Program-made: the position numbers and the translations under genes
DNA from: Beaufortia kweichowensis
Lineage: Eukaryota; Chordata; Actinopteri; Cypriniformes; Gastromyzontidae
Direction: 5' to 3'
Assembly (NCBI GenBank): GCA_019155185.1
Contig: CM032813.1
Coordinates: 14,861,561-14,925,560, forward strand
DNA: 64,000 bases
Notes under the pieces: model-generated
Told to the model about the DNA's origin: nothing
The model's database searches: none
Seen by the model: only the letters and a program-made list of their open reading frames with translations
Shown here: positions 50,727 to 64,000 of the stretch, one piece after another
How positions within the stretch are numbered: the first letter of the stretch is position 1
Layout: the number at the start of each line of letters is the position of its first letter

Positions 50727-53700
50727 ATGAGAGCGGCGTGGAGTTTCTTCTTTTGTCTTACTGTCTCTCTGCGGCTGTCGTATGGTAACGTCTGACCTTC
50801 TGCTTGATTCAGTTCTGTGATGTTTCTGTAGTGCTGCTCTTGTTTGTGTGTTTGTAGAGTGTATGTTTACTAGAACACTTTGGTGATTATCAATAAGTTT
50901 GATGACACATGATAAATTACATTTTTTACTTCAACTTCAACTAAAAGAACTGTTTAATCTCAGGTTAGAATAGACGTTTGAGATGCTTGTAATGATTTAA
51001 GTGAAAGGCATTTCACTTAGAAATTTACTAAAATTCTACTAAACACGAATGTGAATAAATTATAAAATATAAATGAAAACATATATATAAATAAAAAATT
51101 AAAATGCTAAAAGTAATTGACAAATAAATGTGACTGTGTCCTATGGTGTATTATTGATAAATAATATCAATAAAATATATATTTTGTGATTTAGGTGCTT
51201 ATAACTCAATTCTTTTCTCTCTGCAGTCTCTTCCACCAGTCCAGCTCGTGCACACGCAGAAGAAAGACTCCTCCAGGTTCTGTTCAGTAACTACAACAAG
51301 CTCTCTCGTCCTGTAGCAAACATCTCTGATGTGGTTCTGGTCCACTTTGGCCTGTCCATTGCTCAGCTCATTGATGTGGTGAGGACAGGTCCACACTATA
51401 CATCTGTAAAAACAACAAATGCTTACAATAACTACTCTTTTTTTAAAAAACAGGACGAGAAGAATCAGATGATGACCACAAACGTCTGGGTGAAACAGGT
51501 ATGGTTTTATCAAAAGAGTTTATAATTAGGCATTAATGAGATTTTTAATTGGAACTGGGCTCCTGTTTCCGCTGTCATACCTGCTGGTTTGTGAGCAGTG
51601 ATGAGCATCATGTTTCCCTGCAGGAGTGGAACGATTACAAGCTGCGCTGGAACCCAGAGGACTATGAGAATGTCACCTCCATCAGGATTCCCTCGGAGAT
51701 CATCTGGAGGCCAGACATTGTGCTCTATAACAAGTGTGTGAGGCTTTTAACAATCCAGACACTGTGAACCTCTTGTTTTCCATCATCATAATGTTTTTTA
51801 GTTATTCCGCTTATGGGTATGTGAAGAGTTGTTTAGTTAACTCACATTATCCTCATTCAGAATCGGATATCTGGAAAAGTATTGATCTTTAAAGCCTCAA
51901 TAAAGTTCAGGCTGATGTGAGTAAAATTACAGACCTTTCTGTTAAAATTGCATTATTACTGGATCTGAGAGACTCCACTTTATTTACATTTACATTTACA
52001 TTTAGGCATTTAGCTGACGCTTTTATCCAAAGCCACTTACAAATATTAGGAGACATTTTAGCTATATTTATATATACCTAAAGGCAATACATTTATATTT
52101 AATGTGATTATGTAAGTGTGCACATGAGTTTTATACTTTTCTGTTAAAAGACTTTTATTCCAGCTCAATATACAGAGATAACTGTGAAGAAGCCATTTAA
52201 TGGTAAATACTGTGATACCGTAACATTATATTTATGTCCTTGATTCTGATTGGTCAATAGTTATATGCGTTTATCTCATACTTTACATATCTCATTTAGA
52301 CTAGTCTAACGCTTAAACTAACATTGATAAACCAAGAGTTGTGTAAAGAGGAACATTTTTTTAATCAAATATCATTAAATATCACTTTTATAAACTTCTC
52401 TCTTACATTCCCAGCTGTGTGATGATTAAAAGACTAGAAATCCTAATGGGCCAATTAAAGCCTTTGGGAGTCATTGATGGTTTAGCAAACTGTGACATAC
52501 CCTGCCACCACTTTCATACAAAATTTCATTGCACGAATGATCTGATGGTTCTGTGTTCGATTGCAGTGCGGATGGAGACTTCGCCGTGACGCACTTGACT
52601 AAAGCCCAGGTGTTTTACAATGGCAGGATCAAATGGAAGCCGCCTGCCATTTACAAGAGTTCCTGCAGCATCGATGTCACTTTCTTTCCCTTCGACCAGC
52701 AGAACTGCAAGATGAAATTCGGTTCTTGGACGTACGACCGGGCCAAGATTGACCTGGTGAACATGGCCGGTGACGTGGACCAGATGGACTACTGGGAGAG
52801 CGGGGAGTGGGTCATCATAAATGCTGTGGGCACTTACAACATTAAGAAGTATGAATGCTGTACGGAAATCTACCCAGATATCACCTACTCCTTCATCATC
52901 AGACGTCTTCCTCTGTTTTATACCATCAACCTCATCATCCCCTGCCTGCTCATCTCCTGTCTGACCGTGCTGGTCTTCTACCTACCGTCCGAGTGTGCGG
53001 AGAAGATCACGTTGTGTATCTCCGTCCTCCTCTCTCTTACCGTTTTCCTCCTGCTCATCACAGAGATCATCCCATCCACTTCACTGGTCATCCCGCTCAT
53101 CGGCGAGTACCTCCTGTTCACCATGATCTTCGTCACTCTCTCCATCATCATCACCGTGTTTGTGCTGAACGTCCATCACCGTTCCCCCCGCACTCACAGC
53201 ATGCCACATTGGGTCCGTCAACTTTTTCTCCACCTGGTTCCTCGTTACCTCTTCATGAAACGCCCACCTGCGTCAGGTAAGAGGAACTGTGGTAAACTGA
53301 TCGAGATGATGCACAAGTCAACGGAGTCCCAGTCCATGTTTCTACAGACCTCTGTGCTAGATATGACATCGCAGAGTCCCCTCCCCCAAGTGGGCGTGGC
53401 ATTGGTCGATCAAGGCCAGAGGGACCCTTCTCCCAAAACGATGTTTTTCTGCAGTTCCCCCAGCAGCGAGTACTCCATCCTCCAAGAAGAAACCACACAA
53501 ACGCCTCAAACGCCAGTCCCCGGTTACCCATGTACATACACAAACAGCTTCTTTGCCTCCAGTACCTCATCATTTCAAGAAACCGCCCTTGGTACTCTGC
53601 TACACACAATCCCACAGGACCGAGCTGAGTGTACAGACTGTGAAATCCAAGGCCGCAGCGCTGAGAGTGTTTTTGGAGATGCTAAAGAGAGTTTTGTGGG

Positions 53701-54902
53701 AGCGCAGAGTTGTCAACATCATATTGCATCTGAAGGGATGAATATGCAGAGGCTTGACCATGATGATACAGGGATGTGTAGTAGACATAACGTCCCAAAA
53801 ACTCACAACTTGAGCTCCAGCAGTGATAGTGCCAAAGCTCAGAATCCAGGAAAGCCAGTGAATAATCTCTCGCAGTCCCTAATAAGAGCCCTGGAAGGAG
53901 TTCAGTACATTGCTGATCATCTCAGAGCAGAAGATTCAGACTTTTCAGTAAGTTTCAATATTTAAAGGGTTCCAAAAGTGAATATTTGTCTTTATTTATT
54001 CACCCCTCATGCATGATTTTTTTTAACCTTCTGTATGTACAGTAAAAACTTTATAAGTTATAACAACTCGCCACTAGCGAAAATGTAAAATATTCAACAT
54101 GTAACATGACAAGTTGATTGTAACAAGTTGATTACAAAGAATTTTTACAGTGTATGTTCTGACCTTTTTGGAGCTTTACAGTTCTTGGTTACTATATGGA
54201 AAAAAGTTACTATAGATGAAAAGTAAAGTAAAAAATTTACCAAGTTACTGTAATTGAAAGAAAAAATATGAAAGAAGAAGCAGCAAAAACAGTAAATAAA
54301 TTAAGTAAATAAAGTATAAAAGAGTTGAAAAGTCAAAATTAAAATCAAGAAAAATACGTTTATTTACATTAATAAGCTGGAAACAGATTTCTTTAACATT
54401 GCGTTCCAACATAAACTCACAGGAATTTGTATATATTTCTACAATTTAGGACAATTTGCCTTTTCTCCAGTAATGTTCTTCCTTTATTGTTGCTTCTTTT
54501 GTGATTCACTTGATACCAATTCATAGAATTAGGCACCTCATAAAATACGTACAAATTCCCAGTTTGGACAATCTCCTGCCATTCACCTTGAGTTCACCCC
54601 GAGACTCTCACACTGATATTACTTTTATCAGAATTCCTCTTATAATAAATATATTAGAAAACACTGTGGTCTCACAGGAAAGTAGTCATCCAAAAAATCA
54701 ATTCCAGAAGGGAAAGACATGAGTGGGGAATCTAGTATGAGATTTGAAATGAATGAATCTTCTTTCTCTCCACCAGGTCAAGGAAGACTGGAAGTATGTT
54801 GCCATGGTGATTGATAGAATATTCCTCTGGATGTTCGTGCTGGTGTGCGTTCTGGGGACCGTCGGACTCTTTCTCCCACCTTGGCTGGCTGGAATGATCT
54901 AG
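50727..54902 (+). CDS. chrna4: Neuronal nicotinic acetylcholine receptor subunit alpha-4 (6 exons)
   Basis: Ligand-gated cation-channel subunit, usually assembled with beta-2. Exons: 50727-50784, 51227-51378, 51454-51498, 51624-51733, 52567-53947, 54777-54902; 1872 nt, 623 aa, all phases consistent. The first exon encodes a signal peptide (MRAAWSFFFCLTVSLRLSYG). The Cys-loop CSIDVTFFPFDQQNC is at 155-169, and the vicinal cysteine pair that defines alpha subunits is at 219-220 (YECCTEIYPD). TM1 is about 236-261, TM2 about 267-290, TM3 about 300-322 and TM4 about 596-618. The loop between TM3 and TM4 is long (about 325-590) and poorly conserved apart from its ends, as in CHRNA4. IRIPSEIIWRPDIVLYN, NADGDFAVTHLTKA and the LVFVLNVHH-type TM3 end favour alpha-4, and LEGVQYIADHLRAED with LPPWLAGMI matches its C terminus. 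Alpha-2 is the next best call and fits less well. Which teleost copy it is cannot be decided. Confidence 0.94.
51985..52050. repeat. Fish dispersed repeat tail (SINE/LINE type)
   Basis: In chrna4 intron 4: GGCATTTAGCTGACGCTTTT followed by ATCCAAAGCCACTTACAA, close to the widespread fish consensus; compare 12661-12740. Confidence 0.75.
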
Positions 54903-55620
54903 ATCATCATGTGGAGTTTTAGCTCTGAGTGGGTTTGCGAATGGCCTTGTCAGTCATATTTAGCTACATTAAACAAGTGATGTTGAATGTCAACGTTTCT
55001 CTGTGTAACAGAAGTCACTTACTGTAATTCACTTAAATGGACAGTTCACTTAAAACTTTTTACTCCCTTTGTGTCGTTTCTAAAGCCGAATGACTTTCTG
55101 TCTTCTGTCTTTCATTCACTCATTCACTGATGACATTGCAGATTTTAATCATTGACATTAATTTCTGCCTTTCTAAACAAAACGCTGCATCACAGCACAT
55201 GGATTTTAATAATGTGAGAATGAACTGTAAAAGGAAACTCTCAGCACAAACACAACAGCAGGGATTCTAAAATTCTAAAATGTATATGGATTCCATAAGG
55301 ATCATTTCTCAATTTCTGCTTGTATTTCAATTATAAACTGAAGAGGTTTTAAGAACCAGATCCATGTCAGATCTAAAATGCTACTTTCAATATTTATGTT
55401 TTCAAGATTTCAGTAACGAAAATATATTTTGTAAGTGATATATCCATAAACAAACAGATGGCAAATCCAAGATTTTTCTCAATTATTTCATCATCAATCT
55501 GTAACATCTATCTGTAAGTTCTCGGTCATCAGCTTTTCACTGTTTTGTGACTAAATGTATTTCGTATTTGAAATGGTAAAGATTTTTTATGAATAAAAAA
55601 GCCATAAGTGATGAAACATC
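54903..55620 (+). other. chrna4 3' UTR
   Basis: Sequence after the TAG stop, with a candidate AATAAA at 55592-55597. The end is inferred. Confidence 0.45.
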
Positions 55621-57779
55621 TGTCCAGTAATACAAAATAAGATCCATGAGATCGTACTTTAAATCTGTCTTGTAAGCATTTTGCAGTGATTTTAAGATTT
55701 TGCCATTAAATGTTTCAAATGAAAGATTTGGTAAGACTTTTGTTCTGATACTTTCTTGAGCAACACAGACAAAGCTGTCAAAGAAAATCTGTCCTAATAC
55801 CCTTTTCCCTTGTCAGGTGGTGGATGAGTTGACCTAGAAGAAGAGAGAGGTCACAGGTGGAGTTAAATCAGTGCTTCAGGACAGATGAAAGCTCCTGCTG
55901 TCATGCACCTGCAGCCCTGATATAGATTTCAGCATCCACACCACAGTGACAGCTGTCAGATAACTTTGTTAGGTCACCAGTCCGACATGTACTAGTTATT
56001 ATCTCTTTATCTGTTGGTATGTCTTATGAATTTATGGTTTTCACCTACAGTAGAAGCATTTCGACAGTCTCATGGCAAATCATACCTTTTTTATGAGGTG
56101 ACGAATTCATTTGAATTCATACAGTCTTTTATATTTGACAATGATCTGCTTTTGTGTCGGTGATGGCAGATTGCTTTTCTTAATAATCGTATGCTTTTGC
56201 ATGATTGACATTAAAGTCAATTAAGTGTGTAGTTTTCTTTTTCTCAAAGTATGCAACTAGGTTGCAGTTTTGGTTAAAATTCAGTCCTGTGAATGATGTC
56301 CGCCCGAATCCTAGAGGAGGACACGTTCTCCTTATTAAAAATATAGAGAGCACACAATCGGCCAAACAGAGCTCTCGACTACAGTTTAAGCCTGCAAAAT
56401 TAAGTCAATTAATAATGATCCTCACCATAGATTTATATAATCAATATATAATAACATGACAAGAAAGATATAAACATTTCAGGCAGCCGGTTTTCTACTG
56501 CGGCAACACCGAGCAGCATGAGGATGTGAGAATCAATTATTTGTGACCATATCCACACTAACCAAAAACAGGACTTTTCTATCAAGGATTAATAGTGGAA
56601 ATACTGCAGTGTGTGGTGATAATTACTTTACAGCATTCCATAAGCAGTCGAGCCACTGAATCTCTAGTAGAGACCTCAGAAGCACAACGTGTTATGTCAC
56701 TGTAAAAAAAGAGGCAATTGTTCATTATTTTCTTCCAGTCACAGGTGAGACTGTGATCATTTCGAATTCAGACATTTTTAGTTCCTGAGCCTTCAGCGGC
56801 CCCAGAAACCAGCAAACCACAGTAGAATCCCTGAGGACAGAAAAATGAGAGAACAGCTCATTCTATAGTGTGAAGAGGAACCCGAGAGAAATAATGAGAG
56901 AGTGATAAACAGAGAGAGAAAGAGAGGCAAGAGATGAGAAGAGGCTCAGAGAGGCAGCGGGATTGCTCTCTTTACTTCAGCTTTTCTCTCTATGACCGGG
57001 GAAAGTCTGGTGTTTTCCACCCCTGCAGAGGTCTGATGAAACTCATGAGTTTATTGTTGTGTTTGAGACTTATTCAAAGTCAATGTTGTTATAGAATGTC
57101 AATGTAAAGCTTAAGAGGTGCAGTGTAAAAAAAATGTCTTGATATGGGCGACTCCACTTGTAGTCACAACTGGATTTTCAGTAAAACCAACATATTCAAT
57201 CAACCATTTTACGAAACCCTTGTTGATAGAGTCCAGGCATCAGAAAAATATCAGTCTATGCACGAGTTATCTATTTTTTTACTATACTTTTTTTACTGTA
57301 AATGAGATCAGTATACAAGCAAAATACAATTTCATTTTCTTCTGTTAATGGACATGTCATCTAGAGGCAGGAGGATGCTGATCCAAAGGCAATTACAGTA
57401 ACTAAACTACAGGGAGGGAAAAGCTCAGGAACGGAAGTGAGCATCATTAGTTTAAGCTAACATGACTTTTAAACTTTCTCCACCATAACATTTTTTGCGG
57501 ATGTTCTGGCACTTTGGATCGATCCCTGAGGGTTTCAATGTACATACAGACAACCAGTTTCTTATTCTTATTATACATATGTCTTTTTATGAATGTTTAT
57601 AATTGTGCACTAAACCAAAAATGGCAAAATTGTAACAGCAAGTCGGTAGTCATTTCATTGTGTTCTCTAAAAGATCATCACATTTTCTTTGAGATAGACA
57701 TTTTGCTACAATCAGCTAAAGTGATACAGGTTGTTTCTAACTGTATATTCTTTATAGAGTAAATCATTTAACCCATTCC
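55621..57779. other. Intergenic between convergent chrna4 and the dynein gene
   Basis: No exon recognised. The right end presumably contains the dynein 3' UTR. Confidence 0.45.
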
Positions 57780-60700
57780 TCATGGGGAGAGTTGTAAGAG
57801 AGTACTAGTTAACCTAACCCGTCTCATAGTGCAGAGCACAGGATCTAACCTTGATGCAAGTGGAACATGAGCAACAATATCGTCAGCAGAGAGACGCTGA
57901 TATCCTTCCACAGTCTGTCTGTCCACATACAGGGGGCAGTAATAATGATGCACAGAGGAGCTCTCCAAAGAAAAGTCATCTTTTCTTTCTTCAACACTAA
58001 CCCAGAGAGGTGGGAAATAGGACGGTTTGGGGGAGAGAGAGTCTTGAAGAAGTGCAGACCCTGGATACCACAGCGCCCCCTGCAGTTGCAGTCCCAGCAG
58101 GCATGCACCGCTTTGAGACGGAGAGGGTGCGGACACTGCATCTTTAAGCACCTGAGAGAACAAAACGTAATGGATATATTATCTCGCTGTTGGAGACTAG
58201 CTGGATTTCTTTCTGTTAATGACTTACCTTAAAATGCAAAGTGAAAATGCTGATATCTTTCTTTTGGATGTGTGCCACATCTCTAATTAGTGCTGCCAGA
58301 AAGCCTTGAGGATTAAGAAACGCAGCCAATTGATAAGCACGAGGTGAAATGCTGTCTGGCTCCTCCCACAGGTATGACCCGAGCAGGTCTGCTTGAGTCT
58401 CCAGACGTGAGAGAGCTGATGATGTCAGACAGGCAGGAGTGGAGCTTGTCGTGTCATATTTAGCTATCTGAAAATTGTCCGAAATCAAGGACGATACCAG
58501 TTTGTGCAGACGCTCCCATTCTTCCTCGAAGAAACGACGTAAAGGACTGAGACATGCAGATCCCATCTCCACACCAATGTCTGTTCTCCTCCGTTTGCAC
58601 TTGTTTTGCAATGTTAGTAATCTTTGCCAAGCTTGCTTGTAATCTGGAAGCTCTTGTGGTTGCTGATTGATGTCTCCTCTGAGACCCCTATAGACGCTCT
58701 GAGACTGATCCAGTAAAATGTTAAGAGTTTGACTTTTTAACTTCATTAGTTCATCAGCCACATCTGGACCAAAGCCCAGAAGTACTGGGTCACTGATGTC
58801 AGTAATGCTTTGAATATGATGACTCAAGTTTTTCAGTACGCACCCAGTTTCTGCAAAAAGCGTCAATTTATAGTTCAATTAAAAGTCTAATTATTATCTT
58901 GGATGTTTAAGAAACATTACCTAGATTATTGTAAAAATGCAAAGTGTTTGCATACCAAAACGTCCCGTAAAGCTAATGACATCGGCAAGATTGTGTGGGC
59001 CACGCCCCCACGCTGCAGACGGTTGTCTTAGACACACCCTAACAACGCTCTCCACAGCGGCTAGATCAGCAAGATCTGACATGTGGCTGCCATACACAAG
59101 GTTACCTGTGAATAAAGTAGAATGCTTCAAAAAATGTGTTCTGTTGTAATGCATTGTCATATAGATCTCAATCAACAAACTAAACAAATCTTTATATTTT
59201 CTGTGAAACTACACATGAACTGAACCCAGAACATTCACACGAAGTCACAACAGTACCTGCTATGTACTCTAGCGCTCAGCCGGGTCACTGCAGCGTGTGG
59301 TTATACAGACATGGGCATCAATCAGAGCATGTAGATCTTCCTGAGTCCTACAAAAAAAGGGTTGATCTGTTTTATAACACATCACGAGCCAACAGCACTT
59401 AGAGTAGCAAATCCTCACCACAGGTAAAGTTGCTTCTGGCCCGGGTGTCTGAACGCTCGTCTCTGCAGCAGGACAGAGTGCAGGACGGCACACCGCAGAA
59501 GACATCTCACAGTGTGTTCAGAAGAAGAGAAAGAGTGTGATACAGACAGCAACTGTCTCACAGAGGACCACAACTCATCCTTCAGATCCCAGGAGGTATC
59601 ACACACCAAGTGCAGGGCACTGATCCTAATAGCAGCTGTATCAGATGATAAATAATAAACATCAGTGCAGCAGGCTTTTCAATTACATTTGGAAATTATG
59701 GCGGTTTTGTACGGTATTGACACATTCATTCAGTTATAAATTCCAGATATGGAATTTGTTTCATTATGGGGCCACTGAATGTGTCAGTTTTAATCATAAT
59801 ACATATGCAATGTTAAAGACATAATCATTTAGACAGAATTATAATATAATAGTACAAACATTTCACTAATCGTTAGTTAGTCAGCAGAGCATCACTCACC
59901 TGGCACTGAATGGGGCTTGTCACCTTTGGTTATGAGCCACAGTCTAAAATGAGGATGATGCACAAGCATTCCTGCACTTTCACCTTTTAATAAAAGCTCA
60001 TCTTTTTCCACATCTGTTGAAGAGACAGAATATACTGCATGAAACCGATGATTTAGAAAAGAGGTTGTAAGGTCTTGTAGGTTTAGTTTACATGGTTTTA
60101 TACCCACCTTTGCAGGACACTAATTGTGAAAACTTATGAATAACTCTGACATCCCAACAGTCAAGCAGATGACAGTTGTTCAGGACAAGCCAATGGCCAT
60201 TCTGGACAGCGCTGTCTAACGCTAAAAGTACGGCATCTTGATGGCAACCAGATCCAAAAGAAATGACGGTCACCTTCACCTGTTGACAATCATGACACGG
60301 GTGATATTCTTAATTATAATGATTTTAATTCATTTTTTTATTATTATAACTTTCATTAATGCAAAACATTATATTGGTTTAGACACTTTACTATCTTACC
60401 CCTTTCTTGTCGGCTTGGTATTGAGCAGCCTGTTTGATCAAGTGGATAGGATGGACGCTCATACTCGCATCTTCATTTGTGTTTGGCAGTTGCACAACTA
60501 CAGGGCCTAAATATTTCGACAAAAGTTTGGAAAGCTTCTCTGGACATCCCATTGGATGGCCTGCAGTATCACCAGCATGTAGCAAATATCCTCGCGCACA
60601 AGTTGCAAGATCTTCTTCCACAGCCGCTAGCCAATGAGGACACAGCGTCTTCCAGAGAACAGCACGCTGCATGGTGGACAAATGCGAGTGAGACTGACAA

Positions 60701-63700
60701 GGTACACGTCCAATCACAGTGGATGAAGGAAAGCACAGATACTCCCGCCACAGCTTGGATGAACTGATCAGAGATGATACTAGACCCCCGAAGGGTGCAA
60801 TCGTCTCTAAAAGATTAACATCAGCACGAGCGCGTGTTGAAATCCAGCTCGGCAGCTCGAGGACAGACTGTGTGGGAAGCGATAAAGAAGACTTCCAGTG
60901 CTTTAATCCTCTGAGGAAAGTATCTCGCTCGACCTCAGAGCAGCCCTCATTGTGCACAATAAACGCAACAGACACCAATAAACTGAGTAATGCTGCATGG
61001 CTCTGGAACAAGCAGGGTTTATACTGAGATATAAAATGAGACACGATCCTGCTGGTAATCTCAGCTGTGACTGCTGTGGGCACCATGTGTCCATCGACGC
61101 TCACGTCTGGACTTCTCTCTGATAAGGCTGAACGTAAAGTTAGGAGGAATCGACGTAAAGTGAAAAGATAACAAGGAGAAAGTTTGGCTACGTCCTGCAG
61201 AGCGGTGTAAAGAGCTGTGGTGAGCTCTGCTATTCCATACATTTCGCTCATTAGGGATTTGTGGCGATCCATCTCTTGGGACAACTCTTTGATTTCTGAC
61301 TGAAGTTTAAGAGAGACATTCTGACATGCGGACACATGCGGGAGGAACTCAGGATCCTGGAGCAGGGGTGTGGAGGCGTGCGTGACATACTCCATCAAAG
61401 AAACCTGCAATAATAATAAATAATGGTTAATAAAAAATTTTGTACTAAATAATATTTTAAAAGCTGTCCAACCTCATTTTGTGAAAGCATGTGTTGAAGT
61501 GTCTGTTTCTCCGTCTGTATTTGGCAGCGTACGATCCACAGTTTAGGGCACACTGACTTCATCAGTTCTGTCAGAATAAGGTCTCGAACTTCATTTGTGC
61601 TCAAAGAAAGATTGATTATTTGAACCTCGTCCAGGAATGAGGGATGAATTTCTAGCAGAAAATGTGGGCGATGATAAAAATGAAATAAACACCTCATACA
61701 ATCATAGCATCTAATGCATGCAAATAAAATGCCAAAAAACATTACAACAATTTTTTACTGTGTCTCTGTGAAAAAAAACATAAAGTCAAAAGTATTGCTA
61801 AATATACAACTATTATGTACTTGTGCTGTTGATTTTAATTCTCATTAGATTAAAGCATTTTAAAGTTAGATGGTAATACAGCAGTGGATTTAGAACGGAG
61901 CTAATACTACTACTCTGCATCATCGAGACAACATCTTGTTTTTTGACAACATCTCACCATTTATCAAAGCTGAAACAGGGAGAAGAGTGCTCATAAAGAG
62001 ACGAAAGTCAGGATGAGCAGCTTTGACTGGCTGGTTCTGACCGGGAGAAAGAGAAGCTTCTGTTTGAACAAATGGCTGAAACTTTTTTATGTTTACCATT
62101 CCTCGTTCGATATGTGTCACCAATACTTTTAGACCTGCAGTGAATAACAGCCAAGGTGAGTATAAATCATCTGCAGTTTAGATGTAAAAATAATGAAACT
62201 CCAGATCAAACGACATCAAGGTCGGGGAGGAATGTTGACTGATGACGACTGACCTTCTTCTGCTCCGTGATTTAGTTTATTAAGTAACTCTGGATCATCT
62301 TCAGAAACTATAAGTCCAAATTTATCCTCCATATGGTATTTTTCTTCACCTCCTATAAATGAAATAAAGATCAATTGAATTCTCAACTTAACTGAAAGAC
62401 ATTTCCAAACTGAGAGAATAGAAAGACTGTAATACTGACCTGCAGGAAACAATGTCTGAGAGTTCAGTTCCTCATGTTGATGTACATCTGCCAATAAAGG
62501 CCGACACTGAACCCAATCAACTTTTCGTGCCCACATTATAACACTCCGGACAGAGTAATCTCCAGAAATGAGACCCAGGTCTAGCCCAAGTACTCGACTT
62601 AAGGCAATCTGAAATTCCTTACTGACAGGAATGTGCACATAGTCAGATGCTGTAAGGTTTACGTTATGTGAAACTGTACGTTGGTCCTCAGATTTCATGC
62701 TATTGACACCAGTAAGACAAAGTCCGTGCCATTTCAGCAGCAGTTCCTGTCGAACATCAGGTCCAAATGGACCCAAGTATGTTACAGTAGCTGCCACAAT
62801 CAGGGCGTCACCTGGAATATTCTGATTGCCCAACTTTATTTCCTGTAAGAAATTATTCCTTATTATTATTATTTGCACATATGTAAATTGGTTATCCCTT
62901 ACTTATATTATGAGAGAATTTTAATATTCAAGTGAAATATTTCACCACACAAAAGACATTAATCTTTGGTTTTTATAGTTACCTTTTCTGCTGAATTCCA
63001 GTCTTCAATATAGCGTTCCATCAGCCTGAGAACAGCAGATGACTCCCTCTCATGTTCTTCTGCCGTTTTGAGCTGTAACTTCAGCACCTCCATGTCTTGT
63101 CTGTTAAGCTCTAGCTGTTTCTCTAGTTCTTCTAGTCTTTCACGCACCGCTTCCTCCTGCAGCCTCGCAACTTTCAATCTGCCTCGACTTTCAGCCATGA
63201 GCTCATCTAACTCACGCTTTCGAGCCTTTTGAGGAGCCATGTGTCGCTGTACACAAGCATACTGGTACACAGCTCCTAACCAGCGACACAAAGACTCACA
63301 AGCCCGACTGGTATCTCGCACAAAGCTTGGTTGAAAGCTTGGTGCTTGCACGATTTCTCCCAATGTTTTAATCATCTGATCACTTAATGTGGAGCAGTCA
63401 AAAAATTCCAGTTCCTGTTTAGTACAAGAAACAACTTTAGAAATGTTAATAAAACAACAATGTTGGAAGTGTTTAGATGGTTACCTCAAAGAAACTAGAC
63501 TGCATTAAAAGCTGTCTGCTATTTTCCCAGCCATGTGGACGGTTGAATAACATGCACATGACATCCATGACAGCGACGACTCCGTCAGGAGGCGTCCTGT
63601 AGCGACGTACCTCATCCAAGTCAAAGTGGCTTAAAGCCTGCAGTGCTTCCACAGCGGCCTGGAACAGCGGACTCACCTGCAGAGATCGAGAAACAGTGAA

Positions 63701-63912
63701 AACATATACAGTTTGAGTGCATCTCATGTCATATATCACATTCATGTTGATCAGAGTGTGACCTGTTTGAAAGCATCTTGAACTTGCTGTTGAACTTCAC
63801 GTGATTGATTCTCAAGCTGGGAAAGCTGCTTCTCCTCCATCAAACTGTGGTGGCGGGTTTCTTCCCAGATTTTGTGTGTAGAGTCCAAAGAGTCCTGCAG
63901 CTCCTCCAAACA
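57780..63912 (-). CDS. Dynein heavy chain family protein, C-terminal third (DNHD1-like), 5' partial, with a frameshift
   Basis: Exons in transcript order: 63912-63763, 63676-63485, 63414-62983, 62842-62440, 62352-62254, 62134-61958, 61651-61473, 61404-60400, 60279-60108, 60013-59900, 59635-59419, 59347-59257, 59105-58956, 58850-58228, 58151-57780. About 1458 codons are present and the gene continues past 64000. Family landmarks in order: coiled coil of the stalk; DEVRRYRTPPDGVVAVMDVM and ACESLCRWL (microtubule-binding stalk region); second coiled coil (APQKARKRELDELM onward); YLGPFGPDVRQELL (AAA5); the SLMEYVTHAS exon; VTVISFGSGCHQDA with NNCHLLDCW (AAA6); HPHFRLWL; a C-terminal domain with YYCPLYVD. 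Many residues that are invariant in axonemal heavy chains are changed (LNNCHL for LQNCHL), which suggests the divergent DNHD1 group. That assignment is inference. Exon 59347-59257 is one base short of the phase needed (see findings). Confidence 0.8.
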
Positions 63913-64000
63913 CTACAATACACCATAAATACCATTGTAACATTACGAAATTAACCTGTTATTGTGGCATATGTTGAGTTTCAGATTCATATTGTACTAT
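63913..64000 (-). other. Dynein intron, cut by the window edge
   Basis: The acceptor AG at 63914-63913 shows that the gene continues to the right. Confidence 0.6.

Noticed and set aside
52855..53280. 141-codon ORF inside chrna4 exon 5
   Set aside because: Shadow in another frame of a long conserved coding exon.
50727..54902. chrna2 as identity of the nicotinic receptor
   Set aside because: IRIPSEIIWRPDIVLYN, IDLVNM and the long TM3-TM4 loop with an LPPWLAGMI end match alpha-4 better.
60719..61027. Plus-strand ORFs opposite the large dynein exon
   Set aside because: Antisense shadows with no family resemblance.

Overview
This is nuclear DNA from a ray-finned fish, probably a cyprinid or other ostariophysan. 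The evidence is vertebrate genes with short GT-AG introns, very long GT and CT microsatellites, palindromic MITEs, a Tc1/mariner fossil and a fish-type dispersed tail repeat. The species call is inference; the gene calls come from translating the exons directly.

Left block (about 4.3-24.6 kb). elovl1, a very-long-chain fatty-acid elongase, lies on the + strand with seven coding exons. Three loci follow on the - strand: a 15-exon zfyve9 (SARA) gene that encodes a short protein missing most of the Smad-binding domain, btf3l4 (a NAC beta-like protein), and a broken prostaglandin F receptor (ptgfr-like) pseudogene. Human ELOVL1, ZFYVE9, BTF3L4 and PTGFR are all on chromosome 1p, so this looks like an old conserved block.

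Middle (about 26.4-44.9 kb). An imperfect palindrome and a promoter-like stretch with a perfect CRE octamer and a good splice donor are followed by a roughly 17.7-kb head-to-tail array. It holds about 100 copies of a ~175-bp unit. Each copy carries a splice-acceptor-like and a splice-donor-like signal around an exon-sized segment, plus a short hairpin. An AATAAA lies just past the array. This is the most unusual part of the window.

Right block (about 45-64 kb). After about 5.5 kb of non-coding DNA and a long CT microsatellite comes chrna4, the nicotinic receptor alpha-4 subunit, on the + strand with six exons. Tail to tail with it on the - strand is the C-terminal third of a divergent dynein heavy chain (DNHD1-like), which runs off the right edge and carries an apparent one-base frameshift. 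Human CHRNA4 and DNHD1 are not on 1p, so the array sits between blocks of different human synteny.

The genes show no operon-like relation. All coding coordinates come from splice-consistent hand-built models in which reading phase was checked at every junction.
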